Positions 44,999 through 53,775 of a stretch of 64,000 nt of DNA are shown piece after piece; the first letter of the stretch is position 1; each line of letters starts with the position of its first letter. The notes beneath the pieces were generated by a model that worked only from the letters and a program-made list of their open reading frames with translations, did no database searches and had not been told where the DNA came from. A program made the translations under genes and the position numbers. Origin of the DNA: Clostridium septicum (GTDB lineage: Bacteria > Bacillota > Clostridia > Clostridiales > Clostridiaceae); the NCBI RefSeq assembly GCF_003606265.1, contig NZ_CP023671.1:2542001-2606000 (forward strand), written 5' to 3'.

Positions 44999-45077
44999 AA
45001 TACACCATCCTTATATATTTTAAGTTAATTATATATTAAGCAATACCAAAAGTCAATTAATAATAAAAATAAACAAA

Positions 45078-45089
45078 TAATAATTATTA
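45078..45089. promoter_or_regulatory. Palindrome resembling a PerR/Fur box
   Basis: TAATAATTATTA is a perfect 12-bp palindrome about 80 bases upstream of perR. It resembles the core of the PerR box TTATAATNATTATAA but is not a full match; AT-richness raises chance occurrence. Confidence 0.35.
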
Positions 45090-45108
45090 ATTGAATATAT
45101 TGCTATTA

Positions 45109-45223
45109 CCTAAATATTCAAAAAACTCTTGAATATTTAGGCAAAATATGTTAATATCGAAATAGATGTTAATGAATTAACAATAATGTCGATATTATTA
45201 AACAAAAGTATTAAAAAATACTT
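45109..45223. other. Cluster of perfect hairpins between perR and a divergent gene
   Basis: Stem 1: CCTAAATATTCAA/TTGAATATTTAGG, 13 perfect pairs, loop 7 (45109-45141). Stem 2: TAATATCGA/TCGATATTA (45152-45160 with 45189-45197) enclosing TGTTAAT-GA-ATTAACA (45167-45182) across symmetric 6-base internal loops. Stem 3: AAGTATT/AATACTT (45206-45223). The 335-base gap 44999-45334 holds nothing else but candidate promoters. It could be an RNA leader, a small RNA or DNA operators. Confidence 0.55.
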
Positions 45224-45334
45224 CAGCAACAATAATAATAACATAAATTTAACACATAATATATAATAAGAATTAAAAAAGTTGAAAAAAATATAAGTTT
45301 GTTGTACTTTTAGTCGACTTAAGGAGGAATATGA

Positions 45335-45667
45335 ATGGCAAAATACAAAGTAGGCGATGAATTAATAGAAATAACAGATCCATCACAAGAAGCAAATAAG
45401 TTAAAGGAATTAACTTATCTTAACACTGATGGAGACTATGCACAAATTTCTTGGGGATTAAAAATAATTAATGTTGAATACGAAAAGCCATATGTAACAT
45501 TAACATATAAGAATTTTAATGGAGAATTAAATAAAGTTTTTGCGGAATGCAGAGATATAGCAAATTTTGATAAAGAAAAAGTTTTAGAAAAAGCATTATT
45601 AAAAGCATTTACAAATGAAATAATTAATATTTCAGTAGTAAAAAATACAGGATGTAAGAGAGTATAG
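45335..45667 (+). CDS. Conserved hypothetical small protein
   Basis: 110 aa, soluble, mixed alpha/beta pattern: YKVGDELIEITDPSQEANKL, YLNTDGDYAQISWGLKIINV, EKPYVTLTYKNFNGELNKVF and a terminal NTGCKRV. Not recognised. It has a TAAGGAGGA site 5 bases before ATG, an 8-bp AGTCGACT palindrome just upstream of that, and its own terminator. The long structured upstream region is out of proportion to such a small gene. Confidence 0.6.
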   Translation: MAKYKVGDELIEITDPSQEANKLKELTYLNTDGDYAQISWGLKIINVEYEKPYVTLTYKNFNGELNKVFAECRDIANFDKEKVLEKALLKAFTNEIINISVVKNTGCKRV

Positions 45668-45685
45668 ATTATAAATGTATTTCAT

Positions 45686-45717
45686 AAAGAGTTTCTATTT
45701 TAAGAAACTCTTTTTTA
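45686..45717 (+). terminator. Terminator of the 45335 gene
   Basis: AAAGAGTTTCT pairs perfectly with AGAAACTCTTT (loop 6), followed by TTTATTTT. Confidence 0.8.
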
Positions 45718-45799
45718 TTTTAGAAATAAACTACACAACTTTTAAAAAATTTTTCTTTAATGTATAATATTAAAAGAAATATAGCAAGTAGGAGTTTAT

Positions 45800-47023
45800 A
45801 TGGATATATTTATAGCCAGGCAAGCGATTTATAATAAAAATGAAAAAGTAGTTGCATATGAGCTGTTATATAGAAGTTCTTTAGATAATAAGTTTGATTC
45901 ATCTGTTAAACCAGAAGAAGCTACATATAAAGTAATTCAAAATATATCCTCTTTTGGATTAGATAAATTAACTAATAATAAAATGGCTTTAGTTAATTTT
46001 CCGGAAGAAGTTATAAATAGTAATATGGCAACACTTTTACCTAAAGAAAAAGTAATAATAGAAGTACTAGAAAACGTTAAACCCACAAAAGAAGTAATTG
46101 ATAATTTAAGATTCTTAAAAAGAAAAGGTTATTATGTAGCTTTAGATGATGTTAGCAATTTAAATCAAGTAATGAAATTTATAAATATAGTAGATATAAT
46201 AAAGGTTGATTTTAAACTTTCTACTAAAGAAGAAAGAAAAGAAATTGCTAATTTCTTTATGAAAAATAATTTTAAGTTATATAATATAAAGTTACTGGCA
46301 GAGAAAATTGAAAGTAAAGCAGATTTTAAAGAGGCTATTGAGTTAAACTTTAAATATTTTCAAGGGTTTTATTTTAGCACTCCATCTGTAATTATAGGTG
46401 AAGATATAGCGGTTAGAAATATAACTATATTTAATGTTCTTATTGAATTATTAAAAGAAGAATTTGATTTAAGTAGAATAGAAAGTATAATAATTTCAGA
46501 TGTTGCATTAAGTTATAAATTTTTAAGGTTTATAAATTCTGCATATTTTAGTTTTGTTCAAGAAATTGATTCTATAAGACAAGGAATAATGCTTATTGGA
46601 ATGGAAGAATTAAGAAAATGGCTATCAATAGTTTCAGTTGTAGAGATGAGGTTAAGTAAAAGTGAAGAATATGCTAATAACACTGTTATAAGAGCCAAAT
46701 TTTGTGAAGAAGTTATGGCTAAAATTAACTATAAAGAAAAGGGAAATGCATTTATGGTTGGTTTATTTTCAGATTTACATGTGATGATGAGAAAGGATAT
46801 TCAAAGTGTTGTAGATGAGTTGCCAGTTAGTTTTAATGTGAAAGAAGCACTTTTAGGAAAAGATAATATACTAAGATATATATTAAATTTAACTTTAGCA
46901 TATGAAGAACTTAATACAGATTTAGTCTATAAAATAAGTAATAGAGTTGGTTTAAATATAGATAATTTAGGTCAAATATATCTAAATACTATAGAATGGG
47001 CCAAAAGAATAAATACATATTAA
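45800..47023 (+). CDS. EAL-HDOD signalling protein (YuxH-type)
   Basis: 407-aa protein with an N-terminal EAL-like domain (residues 1-195) and a C-terminal HDOD domain (200-390). The EAL signature is altered to VAYELLYR. The second-strand residues appear as IIEVLENV and GYYVALDDVS, followed by IIKVDFK, AEKIES and YFQGFYFSTP. Loss of several catalytic positions is typical of this class, which probably binds c-di-GMP or a partner rather than hydrolysing it. It stands alone with a TAGGAG site; partners are unknown. Confidence 0.85.
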   Translation: MDIFIARQAIYNKNEKVVAYELLYRSSLDNKFDSSVKPEEATYKVIQNISSFGLDKLTNNKMALVNFPEEVINSNMATLLPKEKVIIEVLENVKPTKEVIDNLRFLKRKGYYVALDDVSNLNQVMKFINIVDIIKVDFKLSTKEERKEIANFFMKNNFKLYNIKLLAEKIESKADFKEAIELNFKYFQGFYFSTPSVIIGEDIAVRNITIFNVLIELLKEEFDLSRIESIIISDVALSYKFLRFINSAYFSFVQEIDSIRQGIMLIGMEELRKWLSIVSVVEMRLSKSEEYANNTVIRAKFCEEVMAKINYKEKGNAFMVGLFSDLHVMMRKDIQSVVDELPVSFNVKEALLGKDNILRYILNLTLAYEELNTDLVYKISNRVGLNIDNLGQIYLNTIEWAKRINTY

Positions 47024-47136
47024 AAAAAATACAGAAAATAATCTAATTACTTCCAAAACCATTTGATTTTATATGAAATTATATTATAATGAACTCATGG
47101 GTTCGTTTTCATATTTGGGTGTTGGGAGGAATAATT

Positions 47137-47352
47137 ATGAGTAAGTGTCCATTTTGGTCAACAACAAGGGAGAAAGTAAGTTGTTATAATGAATGTCCTA
47201 TGAACAAATCTATACAAGAAGATGAAATTTGTCCATTTAAAGAACATTTAACAACTAAATTAATTTATAAAGACATAATAAATGAAGATTATGCATATTC
47301 TCAAGATGAATACTTTGGGTATAATTTGACAGATAATATAATTAATTATTAA
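47137..47352 (+). CDS. Small Cys-containing conserved hypothetical protein
   Basis: 71 aa: SKCPFWSTTREKVSCYNECP is followed by EDEICPFKEHL and a Tyr/Asp-rich tail (YAYSQDEYFGYN). Five Cys in the first half (C-x10-C-x3-C-x12-C style) suggest metal or cluster binding; I do not recognise a family with known function. The start at 47137 follows GGGAGGAATAATT; the ATG at 47089 lies before it. The promoter TTGATT-N16-TATAAT lies about 50 bases upstream. The terminator hairpin overlaps the stop region. Confidence 0.65.
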   Translation: MSKCPFWSTTREKVSCYNECPMNKSIQEDEICPFKEHLTTKLIYKDIINEDYAYSQDEYFGYNLTDNIINY

Positions 47353-47377
47353 AAGGAGTGCACTTGCACTCCTTTAT
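47352..47377 (+). terminator. Terminator of the small Cys gene
   Basis: AAAGGAGTG pairs with CACTCCTTT around CACTTG, followed by ATTATTAT; it begins at the stop codon. Confidence 0.6.
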
Positions 47378-47479
47378 TATTATATAAAGTAATATAAGGT
47401 ATTGTATAAATAAAAAATAATTACTACAATATAGGTGATTATGCTTTTAAATGGATATAAAAAATAAAGAGGGGATATA

Positions 47480-49471
47480 ATGAAAATAAAGTTAGATAAA
47501 TTTCAGCAAAAAGCTGTTTATATAAAAGAGAAAAACGTGTTAGTGGTAGCGGCTCCAGGATCAGGAAAGACAACTGTAATAATAAATAGAGTAAATCATT
47601 TAGTTGAAGATTTAAGAATAAGGATAGGAAACATAATAGTTATTACATTTACTAGAGCGGCAGCAGATAATATGAGAAATAGATATAAAAATATATTTAA
47701 TTGTGAAAAGGCTCCTTTTTTTGGAACTTTTCATGGATTGTTTTATAAAATTTTGCTTAGAGAAGGATATAAAATTGAAATAATAGATGGTGGAATTTCT
47801 TATAGAATAATTAAAAATGTATTATCTAAGTATTCAGATGATGTAAATGATGATAAGGTAAAGGAAGTTTTAAATAATATATCTTATTTTAAAACATCCT
47901 TAAAGAACATGGAAGAATATAGGTCAACCTTATCAAAGGATATTTTTAAAGAATGTTTTTTACACTATGAAGAGTATAAAGAAAAGAATAATTTATGGGA
48001 TTTTGATGATTTATCTATAACTGTATTTAAGCTCCTAAGAGATAATAAAAACATTCTAGATAAATATAAAGGTTTATTTAAGTATGTTTTAGTAGATGAA
48101 TTTCAAGATTGCGATGATTTACAGATAAGTTTTTTAAAGTTAATAAATGATGGTAATGAATTATTTGCGGTAGGAGATGAAGATCAGTGTATTTATAGTT
48201 TTAGAGGCTCAAAACCCGAATATATGGTGAGTTTTAATAAAGATTTTAAAAATGGTAAGAAGATATATTTATCAATTAATTATAGAAGTAAACTAAATAT
48301 AGTAGAATCATCTAAAAAGGTTATAGAATATAACTCAAAGAGAAATAAAAAAGAGATTATATCATTTAAAGAAAACATTGGATTGATAAAATATATAAGA
48401 CCTTATGATGAAACTGAACAAGGAGAACAAATTGCTTCAGTAATAGAAAAAAGCAATGACAGAGTTGAAGAAAATTCAATTTTATACAGAACTAATATGG
48501 AGGCTAGAAGTATAATTGATATTTTTACTAGAAAAAGGATTCCATTCGTACTTTTAGACAAAGGATATAACTTTTTTGATCATTTCATATGTAAGGATAT
48601 ATTAAGTTATTTAAAACTAGCTATTAATTTAAATGATAAAGAAAGCTTTCTTAATATTATAAATAAACCATTTAGATATATAAGTAAAGATACTATATCA
48701 TATATAAAATCCTCTTATGAATATAAGAATTCTTTTGATTTAATTATAGAAAAGAAAGATACTCCACCATATCAAGCAAAAAAGGTAGATGACTTAAGAA
48801 GGGATATTCAGTATTTAAGTAAGGTATCTTTGGGAAGTGCAATTCAAATTGTAATTTCAGAGCTTGGATATATCAACTATTTGAGAGAATATAGTGAGAG
48901 ATATAATCAAAGTATTAGCGATTTGGAAGATATTTTGGAGGAATTTAAAAGTGCCGCCAAAGGATTTAAAACTATTATTGAACTATTAAATCATGTTGAG
49001 AAAGTTAAGGATCGAATAGAGGAAAGTAAGACAGAACAAAAGGGAGTGATACTTAGTACGATACATGGCGTAAAAGGAATGGAATTTAAAAATGTATTCA
49101 TTATAAATTGTAATGAAGAAACAATACCACATAAATCGTCTATTGAAGAAAATATAGAGGAAGAAAGACGTTTATTTTATGTTGGAATAACAAGGGCAAT
49201 AGATAACTTATATTTATATTCACCAAAAACAATAAGAGGTAAATTTAAAGATAGGTCTAGATTTATAAAAGAAGGGGAGTTTTCAAGTGAAAGCAAAGTA
49301 GAAAACTATGGCATAAATTTAGGTGATAGCATTTATCATAGAGCTTATGGTGAAGGTAAAGTTTTAGAGGTAAATGGCGATATTATAAGGATAGATTTTG
49401 GAGATTTTATTTCTAGGAGCTTTTCTTTAAAAGTATTAATGGAAAGTAATCTAATAATAATACTTAATTAA
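47480..49471 (+). CDS. UvrD/PcrA-family ATP-dependent DNA helicase
   Basis: 663-aa superfamily 1A 3'-5' helicase. Motif I is VAAPGSGKTTV (near residue 24), Ia ITFTRAAADNM (near 57), II VLVDEFQD (near 206), III AVGDEDQCIYSFRG (near 230), IV LSINYRS (near 262), V STIHGVKGMEFKNVFI (near 531) and VI EERRLFYVGITRA (near 560). The C-terminal LGDSIYHRAYGEGKVLEV resembles the PcrA Tudor-like RNA-polymerase-binding tail. It is shorter than typical PcrA (about 730 aa), so it is likely a paralogue. Possible operon with the FtsA-like gene 40 bases downstream. Confidence 0.88.
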   Translation: MKIKLDKFQQKAVYIKEKNVLVVAAPGSGKTTVIINRVNHLVEDLRIRIGNIIVITFTRAAADNMRNRYKNIFNCEKAPFFGTFHGLFYKILLREGYKIEIIDGGISYRIIKNVLSKYSDDVNDDKVKEVLNNISYFKTSLKNMEEYRSTLSKDIFKECFLHYEEYKEKNNLWDFDDLSITVFKLLRDNKNILDKYKGLFKYVLVDEFQDCDDLQISFLKLINDGNELFAVGDEDQCIYSFRGSKPEYMVSFNKDFKNGKKIYLSINYRSKLNIVESSKKVIEYNSKRNKKEIISFKENIGLIKYIRPYDETEQGEQIASVIEKSNDRVEENSILYRTNMEARSIIDIFTRKRIPFVLLDKGYNFFDHFICKDILSYLKLAINLNDKESFLNIINKPFRYISKDTISYIKSSYEYKNSFDLIIEKKDTPPYQAKKVDDLRRDIQYLSKVSLGSAIQIVISELGYINYLREYSERYNQSISDLEDILEEFKSAAKGFKTIIELLNHVEKVKDRIEESKTEQKGVILSTIHGVKGMEFKNVFIINCNEETIPHKSSIEENIEEERRLFYVGITRAIDNLYLYSPKTIRGKFKDRSRFIKEGEFSSESKVENYGINLGDSIYHRAYGEGKVLEVNGDIIRIDFGDFISRSFSLKVLMESNLIIILN

Positions 49472-49511
49472 TATTATTATTAAAAAAATAATTAATAAAG
49501 AGGTTATTGTT

Positions 49512-51500
49512 ATGAAAAATATAAATATTAATAATATTAAATTTGCATTGGATATAGGAACACGTTCTATGATAGGAACAGTTTTAGAAGCTAAAGATGG
49601 CAAATTTCATGTTATATCTGAGAAGTACTTAGAACATGAAGAAAGAGCTATGGTAGATGGTCAAATTCATGATATAGATTTAGTTGCTAGAGGAGTATTT
49701 AAAATAGTATCTAGTTTAGAAGATGAGCTTAATATAAAGTTAAAGTCTGTATCAATTGCAGCAGCAGGAAGATTTTTAAAAACTGTAGATAGTAAAGGAG
49801 AAATGGTTGTAGATTCAGAAGAGGAAATAACAAATGATACTATAAGAAATTTAGAATTAATAGCTGTGAAGGATGCTGAAGAAAAAATAAATACAACTAC
49901 AGATGGTAAGCTTTATTGTGTTGGCTATTCTGTATCAAGCTATTATTTAAATGGATTTGTTATTTCTAATCTTAGTGGACATAAAGGAGAAAATATTGCT
50001 GTAGATGTAATATCAACTTTCCTGCCAAGATCAGTTGTGGATTCTTTATATAGTGTTATGAAAAAGGTTGGTCTTACAGTAGAAAATTTAACTTTAGAGC
50101 CAATAGCTGCAATGGAAGCAATTATACCTAAAAATTTAAGACTTTTAAATATAGCTTTAGTTGATATAGGAGCAGGGACATCAGATATAGCTATAAGTTC
50201 AAAGGAAAAAATTTCTGCTTATGGTATGGTACCACAAGCTGGAGATGAGGTTACTGAAGTTATAGCGCAAGAATGTTTAGTAGATTTTAATTTAGCGGAG
50301 GTAATAAAGAAAAAGATAAATGTTGAAGAGGAAATTACATATTTAGATATACTTGGATTAGAAAATACTATTAGAAGTGAAGATTTAAATAAGGTTATAA
50401 AGCCTGTAGTTAAAAAAATTGCTGAAAGTATATCAAGTAAGATTATAGAGTTAAATGGGAATAAAACGCCAAGTGCTTTGTTTTTAGTTGGAGGAGGGGC
50501 CCACACTCCAGGATTATTAGAAGAAATAACTGAACAGTTGAATATGCCGATTAATAGAGTTGCTATTAAAGATAGAAAGTCTGTTGTTGATTGTGTTAGT
50601 AATGATGATTTAGGTTCCGAAGGGGTTACTGTATTAGGAATTGCACTAGTAGCAGCAAAGAATAATGGTAACGACTTTATAGATGTGATTCTAAACAAGA
50701 CTCCAATAACTATGTTTAATACTAAGGAACATAAAATAATGGATGTACTATTACAAGCTGAAATTAATCCGGTTATGCTTATAGCAAAAAGTGGGAAAAA
50801 TGTAAAATATACAATTAATGGAACTAAAAGAATAGCTTTTGGAGAAAAGGGAGAAAGCCCTATTATAAAATTAGATGGGAAAATAACAAGTATAGAAAGT
50901 AAGGTTTGTGAAGGGTCTAATATAGAAATAGCTTTTGCTAAAAATGGTAGAGATGCAAAACCTAAAATAAAGGAACAAATAAAGACTTTTAATAGTATAA
51001 GTATTTATATAGATGAAAATATAATTAATATTGATACAATTGCATTTATAAATGGAAAATTTGTAAGTCTAGAGTCAGAAATAAAAGATGGAGATGAAGT
51101 TAAATTAATATTACCAAGAAAAATTGGAGATATAAAAAAATATATAATTAAGAAAGAACTATCTATTTATAAAGATGATAAAGAAGTAAATGATTATTAT
51201 GAAGTTTCTGATGGAGAAAGATTTTACACTAAAGATATAAGTAAAGTAGAAGATTCAGATAAAACAGAAGTAGTAGAGAAAATAGAAATAGAAGAGAACA
51301 ATAAAATAGGTATAGTTGTAAATGGAGAGAAAATATTTTTGAAAAAAGATACTGAAAATATGTTTATAAATATATTTAACTATATAGATTTTGATTTAGA
51401 GAATGCTAAAGGGATAATAAATCTTAGAATAAATGGTAATGAGGCAAAGTTTACAGATTCTTTAAAAGATGGAGATAAAATAGAGATATTTTGGAGTTAA
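49512..51500 (+). CDS. FtsA-domain (actin-like) protein with long C-terminal extension
   Basis: 662 aa. Residues 1-380 form an FtsA/PilM-type actin fold: FALDIGTRSMIGTVLE (phosphate 1), a GYSVSSYYLNG 1C-like region, LVDIGAGTSDIAI (phosphate 2, near 218) and LFLVGGGAHTPGLLE (adenosine, near 322). The remaining 280 residues include beta-rich repeats (VKYTINGTKRIAFGEKG; ISIYIDENIINIDTIAFING; IGIVVNGEKIFLKKD) not found in canonical FtsA, and no obvious C-terminal amphipathic membrane helix. The main divisome ftsA is normally beside ftsZ, so this is a paralogue of unknown role. Confidence 0.8.
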   Translation: MKNININNIKFALDIGTRSMIGTVLEAKDGKFHVISEKYLEHEERAMVDGQIHDIDLVARGVFKIVSSLEDELNIKLKSVSIAAAGRFLKTVDSKGEMVVDSEEEITNDTIRNLELIAVKDAEEKINTTTDGKLYCVGYSVSSYYLNGFVISNLSGHKGENIAVDVISTFLPRSVVDSLYSVMKKVGLTVENLTLEPIAAMEAIIPKNLRLLNIALVDIGAGTSDIAISSKEKISAYGMVPQAGDEVTEVIAQECLVDFNLAEVIKKKINVEEEITYLDILGLENTIRSEDLNKVIKPVVKKIAESISSKIIELNGNKTPSALFLVGGGAHTPGLLEEITEQLNMPINRVAIKDRKSVVDCVSNDDLGSEGVTVLGIALVAAKNNGNDFIDVILNKTPITMFNTKEHKIMDVLLQAEINPVMLIAKSGKNVKYTINGTKRIAFGEKGESPIIKLDGKITSIESKVCEGSNIEIAFAKNGRDAKPKIKEQIKTFNSISIYIDENIINIDTIAFINGKFVSLESEIKDGDEVKLILPRKIGDIKKYIIKKELSIYKDDKEVNDYYEVSDGERFYTKDISKVEDSDKTEVVEKIEIEENNKIGIVVNGEKIFLKKDTENMFINIFNYIDFDLENAKGIINLRINGNEAKFTDSLKDGDKIEIFWS

Positions 51501-51530
51501 AGATGTCTATAATAAAAAGGGGGCTTAATT

Positions 51531-52736
51531 ATGGACTATTTTAAAGAGCAAGTATTAAGTATTAAAAATGAGCTTATATCAATAAGAAGGGATATTCATG
51601 AAAATCCAGAGCTTGGAATGGAAGAGTATAGAACATCAAGTAAGATAAAAGAATTTTTAAAAGCAGAAGGTATTGATTTTAGAGAGGTTTCAAAAACTGG
51701 AGTTTGTGGAATAATAAAAGGAAATAAAAAAGGTGAGAATTTAAAAACTATAGCATTAAGAGCTGATATTGATGCATTACCAATATTAGATAAAAAGACA
51801 TGCTCCTATGCATCTAAAGTTAAGGGTAAAATGCATGGTTGTGGTCATGACGCCCATACAACAATACTTTTAGGATGTGCTAAAATTTTAAATAGAAATA
51901 GGCATTTATTTAATGGAAATGTAAAATTTTTGTTTGAACCAGCAGAAGAGACTGTAGGTGGAGCAAGGTTTATGATTGATGAAGGTGTTTTAGAAAATCC
52001 TAGAGTGGATGCAATTTTAGGTTTACATGTAGAAGAAACTTTAGAGTGTGGTAAGGTAATGGTCAAAAAAGGTGTTGTTAATGCTGCATCAAATCCATTT
52101 AAGATATTAATAAAAGGATCAGGTGGACACGGAGCTTATCCACACACAACAGTTGATCCAATAGTAATAGCAAGTACTGTTATTATGTCTCTTCAAACGA
52201 TAGTTAGTAGAGAAATAGATGCTAATCATCAGGCTGTAGTAACAATTGGATCTATACATGGAGGAACTGCTCAAAATGTAATACCAGAAGAAGTTATAAT
52301 TAAGGGAATTATAAGAACTATGTATAAAGAAGATAGGGAATATATAAAGAGAAGGATTCAAGAAATAGTAGAAGGAATATGTAATTCATCAAGATCCACA
52401 TGTAATATAGAAATAGAAGATTCATATCCAAGTCTTTGGAATAATGATTATATGGTGAATTTATTTCAGGACACTTCTAATAAAGTTTTAGGTGAAGAAA
52501 ATATTGTAGTTCAGAAGAATCCTAAAATGGGAGTTGAAAGTTTTGCATATTTTGCAAATGAGAGGCCAAGTGTTTTTTATTTTCTAGGATCTTTAAATAA
52601 AGAAAAAAATATTATATATCCAGCGCATAGTAGCTTATTTGACATTGATGAAGATTGTTTGACTATAGGAGTAACAATGCAATGTGAGTTGGTTCTTCAA
52701 TATTTGACAAGAAGTGAATTTAATATTAATCTATAA
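51531..52736 (+). CDS. M20-family amidohydrolase
   Basis: 401-aa zinc-dependent amidohydrolase of the M20D group (N-acyl amino acid, hippurate or N-acetyl-diaminopimelate deacetylases). Metal ligands: MHGCGHDAHTT (near 103-113), EPAEETVGGARFMIDEG (near 137-150, catalytic Glu pair), GLHVEE (near 170) and the late HSSLF (near 367). The dimerisation domain is at about 185-300 (SGGHGAYPHTTVDPI). Its substrate cannot be fixed by sequence; no lysine-pathway genes adjoin. It has an AAGGGGG site. Confidence 0.9.
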   Translation: MDYFKEQVLSIKNELISIRRDIHENPELGMEEYRTSSKIKEFLKAEGIDFREVSKTGVCGIIKGNKKGENLKTIALRADIDALPILDKKTCSYASKVKGKMHGCGHDAHTTILLGCAKILNRNRHLFNGNVKFLFEPAEETVGGARFMIDEGVLENPRVDAILGLHVEETLECGKVMVKKGVVNAASNPFKILIKGSGGHGAYPHTTVDPIVIASTVIMSLQTIVSREIDANHQAVVTIGSIHGGTAQNVIPEEVIIKGIIRTMYKEDREYIKRRIQEIVEGICNSSRSTCNIEIEDSYPSLWNNDYMVNLFQDTSNKVLGEENIVVQKNPKMGVESFAYFANERPSVFYFLGSLNKEKNIIYPAHSSLFDIDEDCLTIGVTMQCELVLQYLTRSEFNINL

Positions 52737-52787
52737 CAATGGGGAAAATATAGTTTGAAATAGAAAAAAACACTAGGAGTGATTAGT

Positions 52788-53756
52788 TTGATAATAGGAA
52801 TAGGCACGAATGAGGCAGGTCAAAGATTAGATAAGTTTTTAAGAAAATTATTAAAGGATGTTCCTTTAAGTAAGATCTTTAAGGCACTAAGAAAAGGTGA
52901 CATAAGAGTAAATGGAAAAAAACAAAAGGAAAATTATTCACTACAATTAGACGATATTGTAGAAATAAGATACATTCAAAGTAACAAAGAAAAATCAAAG
53001 CCGAAATTTATAAAAGTTGAATCAGGCGGATTAAAAATAACTTATGAGGATGAAAATCTTTTAGTGGTTGAAAAATGGCCAGGTGTTTTAGTTCATCCAG
53101 ATCAAAAAGGTCATGAAGCAACATTAACAGATTATGTTTTATCATATTTAAATGAAAAAGGTGATTATCTTCCAGAAAGTGAAGTAACATTTACTCCAGC
53201 ATCATGTAATAGATTAGATAGAAATACTTCCGGTATAGTTATTTTCGGAAAAACTTTTGAAGGCTTAAGGGAATTAAATGAAATAATTAGAGAAGGTAAA
53301 GTTGACAAGTACTATAATGCTTTAGTTAAGGGTAAAATTAAAGATGGATTATATAAGGGATATATACTAAAAAATGAAGAAGTTAATATATCAAAAGTAT
53401 ATGACGACAATGTTCCAAACTCAAAGGAAATAGCTATGGAAGTTAAGACTGTACAAACTAATGGAGCATACTCATTATTAGAGATAAATTTAATAACAGG
53501 AAGAAGTCATCAAATTAGGGCTCACTTAGCACAACTTGGAACACCTATTATAGGAGATAATAAATACGGAGATAGAAAGTTAAATTCATTTTTCTCAAAT
53601 AAATTTGGATTAGAGTGTCAATTCTTATATGCATATAAATTAATATTTAGAAATACTGATGGAAAGTTAAGCTATTTAAAGAATAAAACTATAGCAGAAA
53701 GTTTGCCACCAATATTTAAAAAGATAAAGAAGGATGTATTCAAATTTTCAATATAG
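52788..53756 (+). CDS. RluA-family 23S rRNA pseudouridine synthase
   Basis: 322 aa. The N-terminal S4 RNA-binding domain covers residues 5-65 (AGQRLDKFLRKLLKDVPLSK) and is followed by the RluA/RluC/RluD catalytic domain. The catalytic Asp is in CNRLDRNTSGIVIFGK (near 145), and GRSHQIRAHLAQLGTPIIGD near 233-252 is the conserved C-terminal motif. The start is TTG at 52788, eight bases after AGGAG; the GTG at 52779 overlaps that site. The specific uridine target cannot be assigned. Confidence 0.92.
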   Translation: MIIGIGTNEAGQRLDKFLRKLLKDVPLSKIFKALRKGDIRVNGKKQKENYSLQLDDIVEIRYIQSNKEKSKPKFIKVESGGLKITYEDENLLVVEKWPGVLVHPDQKGHEATLTDYVLSYLNEKGDYLPESEVTFTPASCNRLDRNTSGIVIFGKTFEGLRELNEIIREGKVDKYYNALVKGKIKDGLYKGYILKNEEVNISKVYDDNVPNSKEIAMEVKTVQTNGAYSLLEINLITGRSHQIRAHLAQLGTPIIGDNKYGDRKLNSFFSNKFGLECQFLYAYKLIFRNTDGKLSYLKNKTIAESLPPIFKKIKKDVFKFSI

Positions 53757-53775
53757 AGTATAAAAGGGGATCAAT

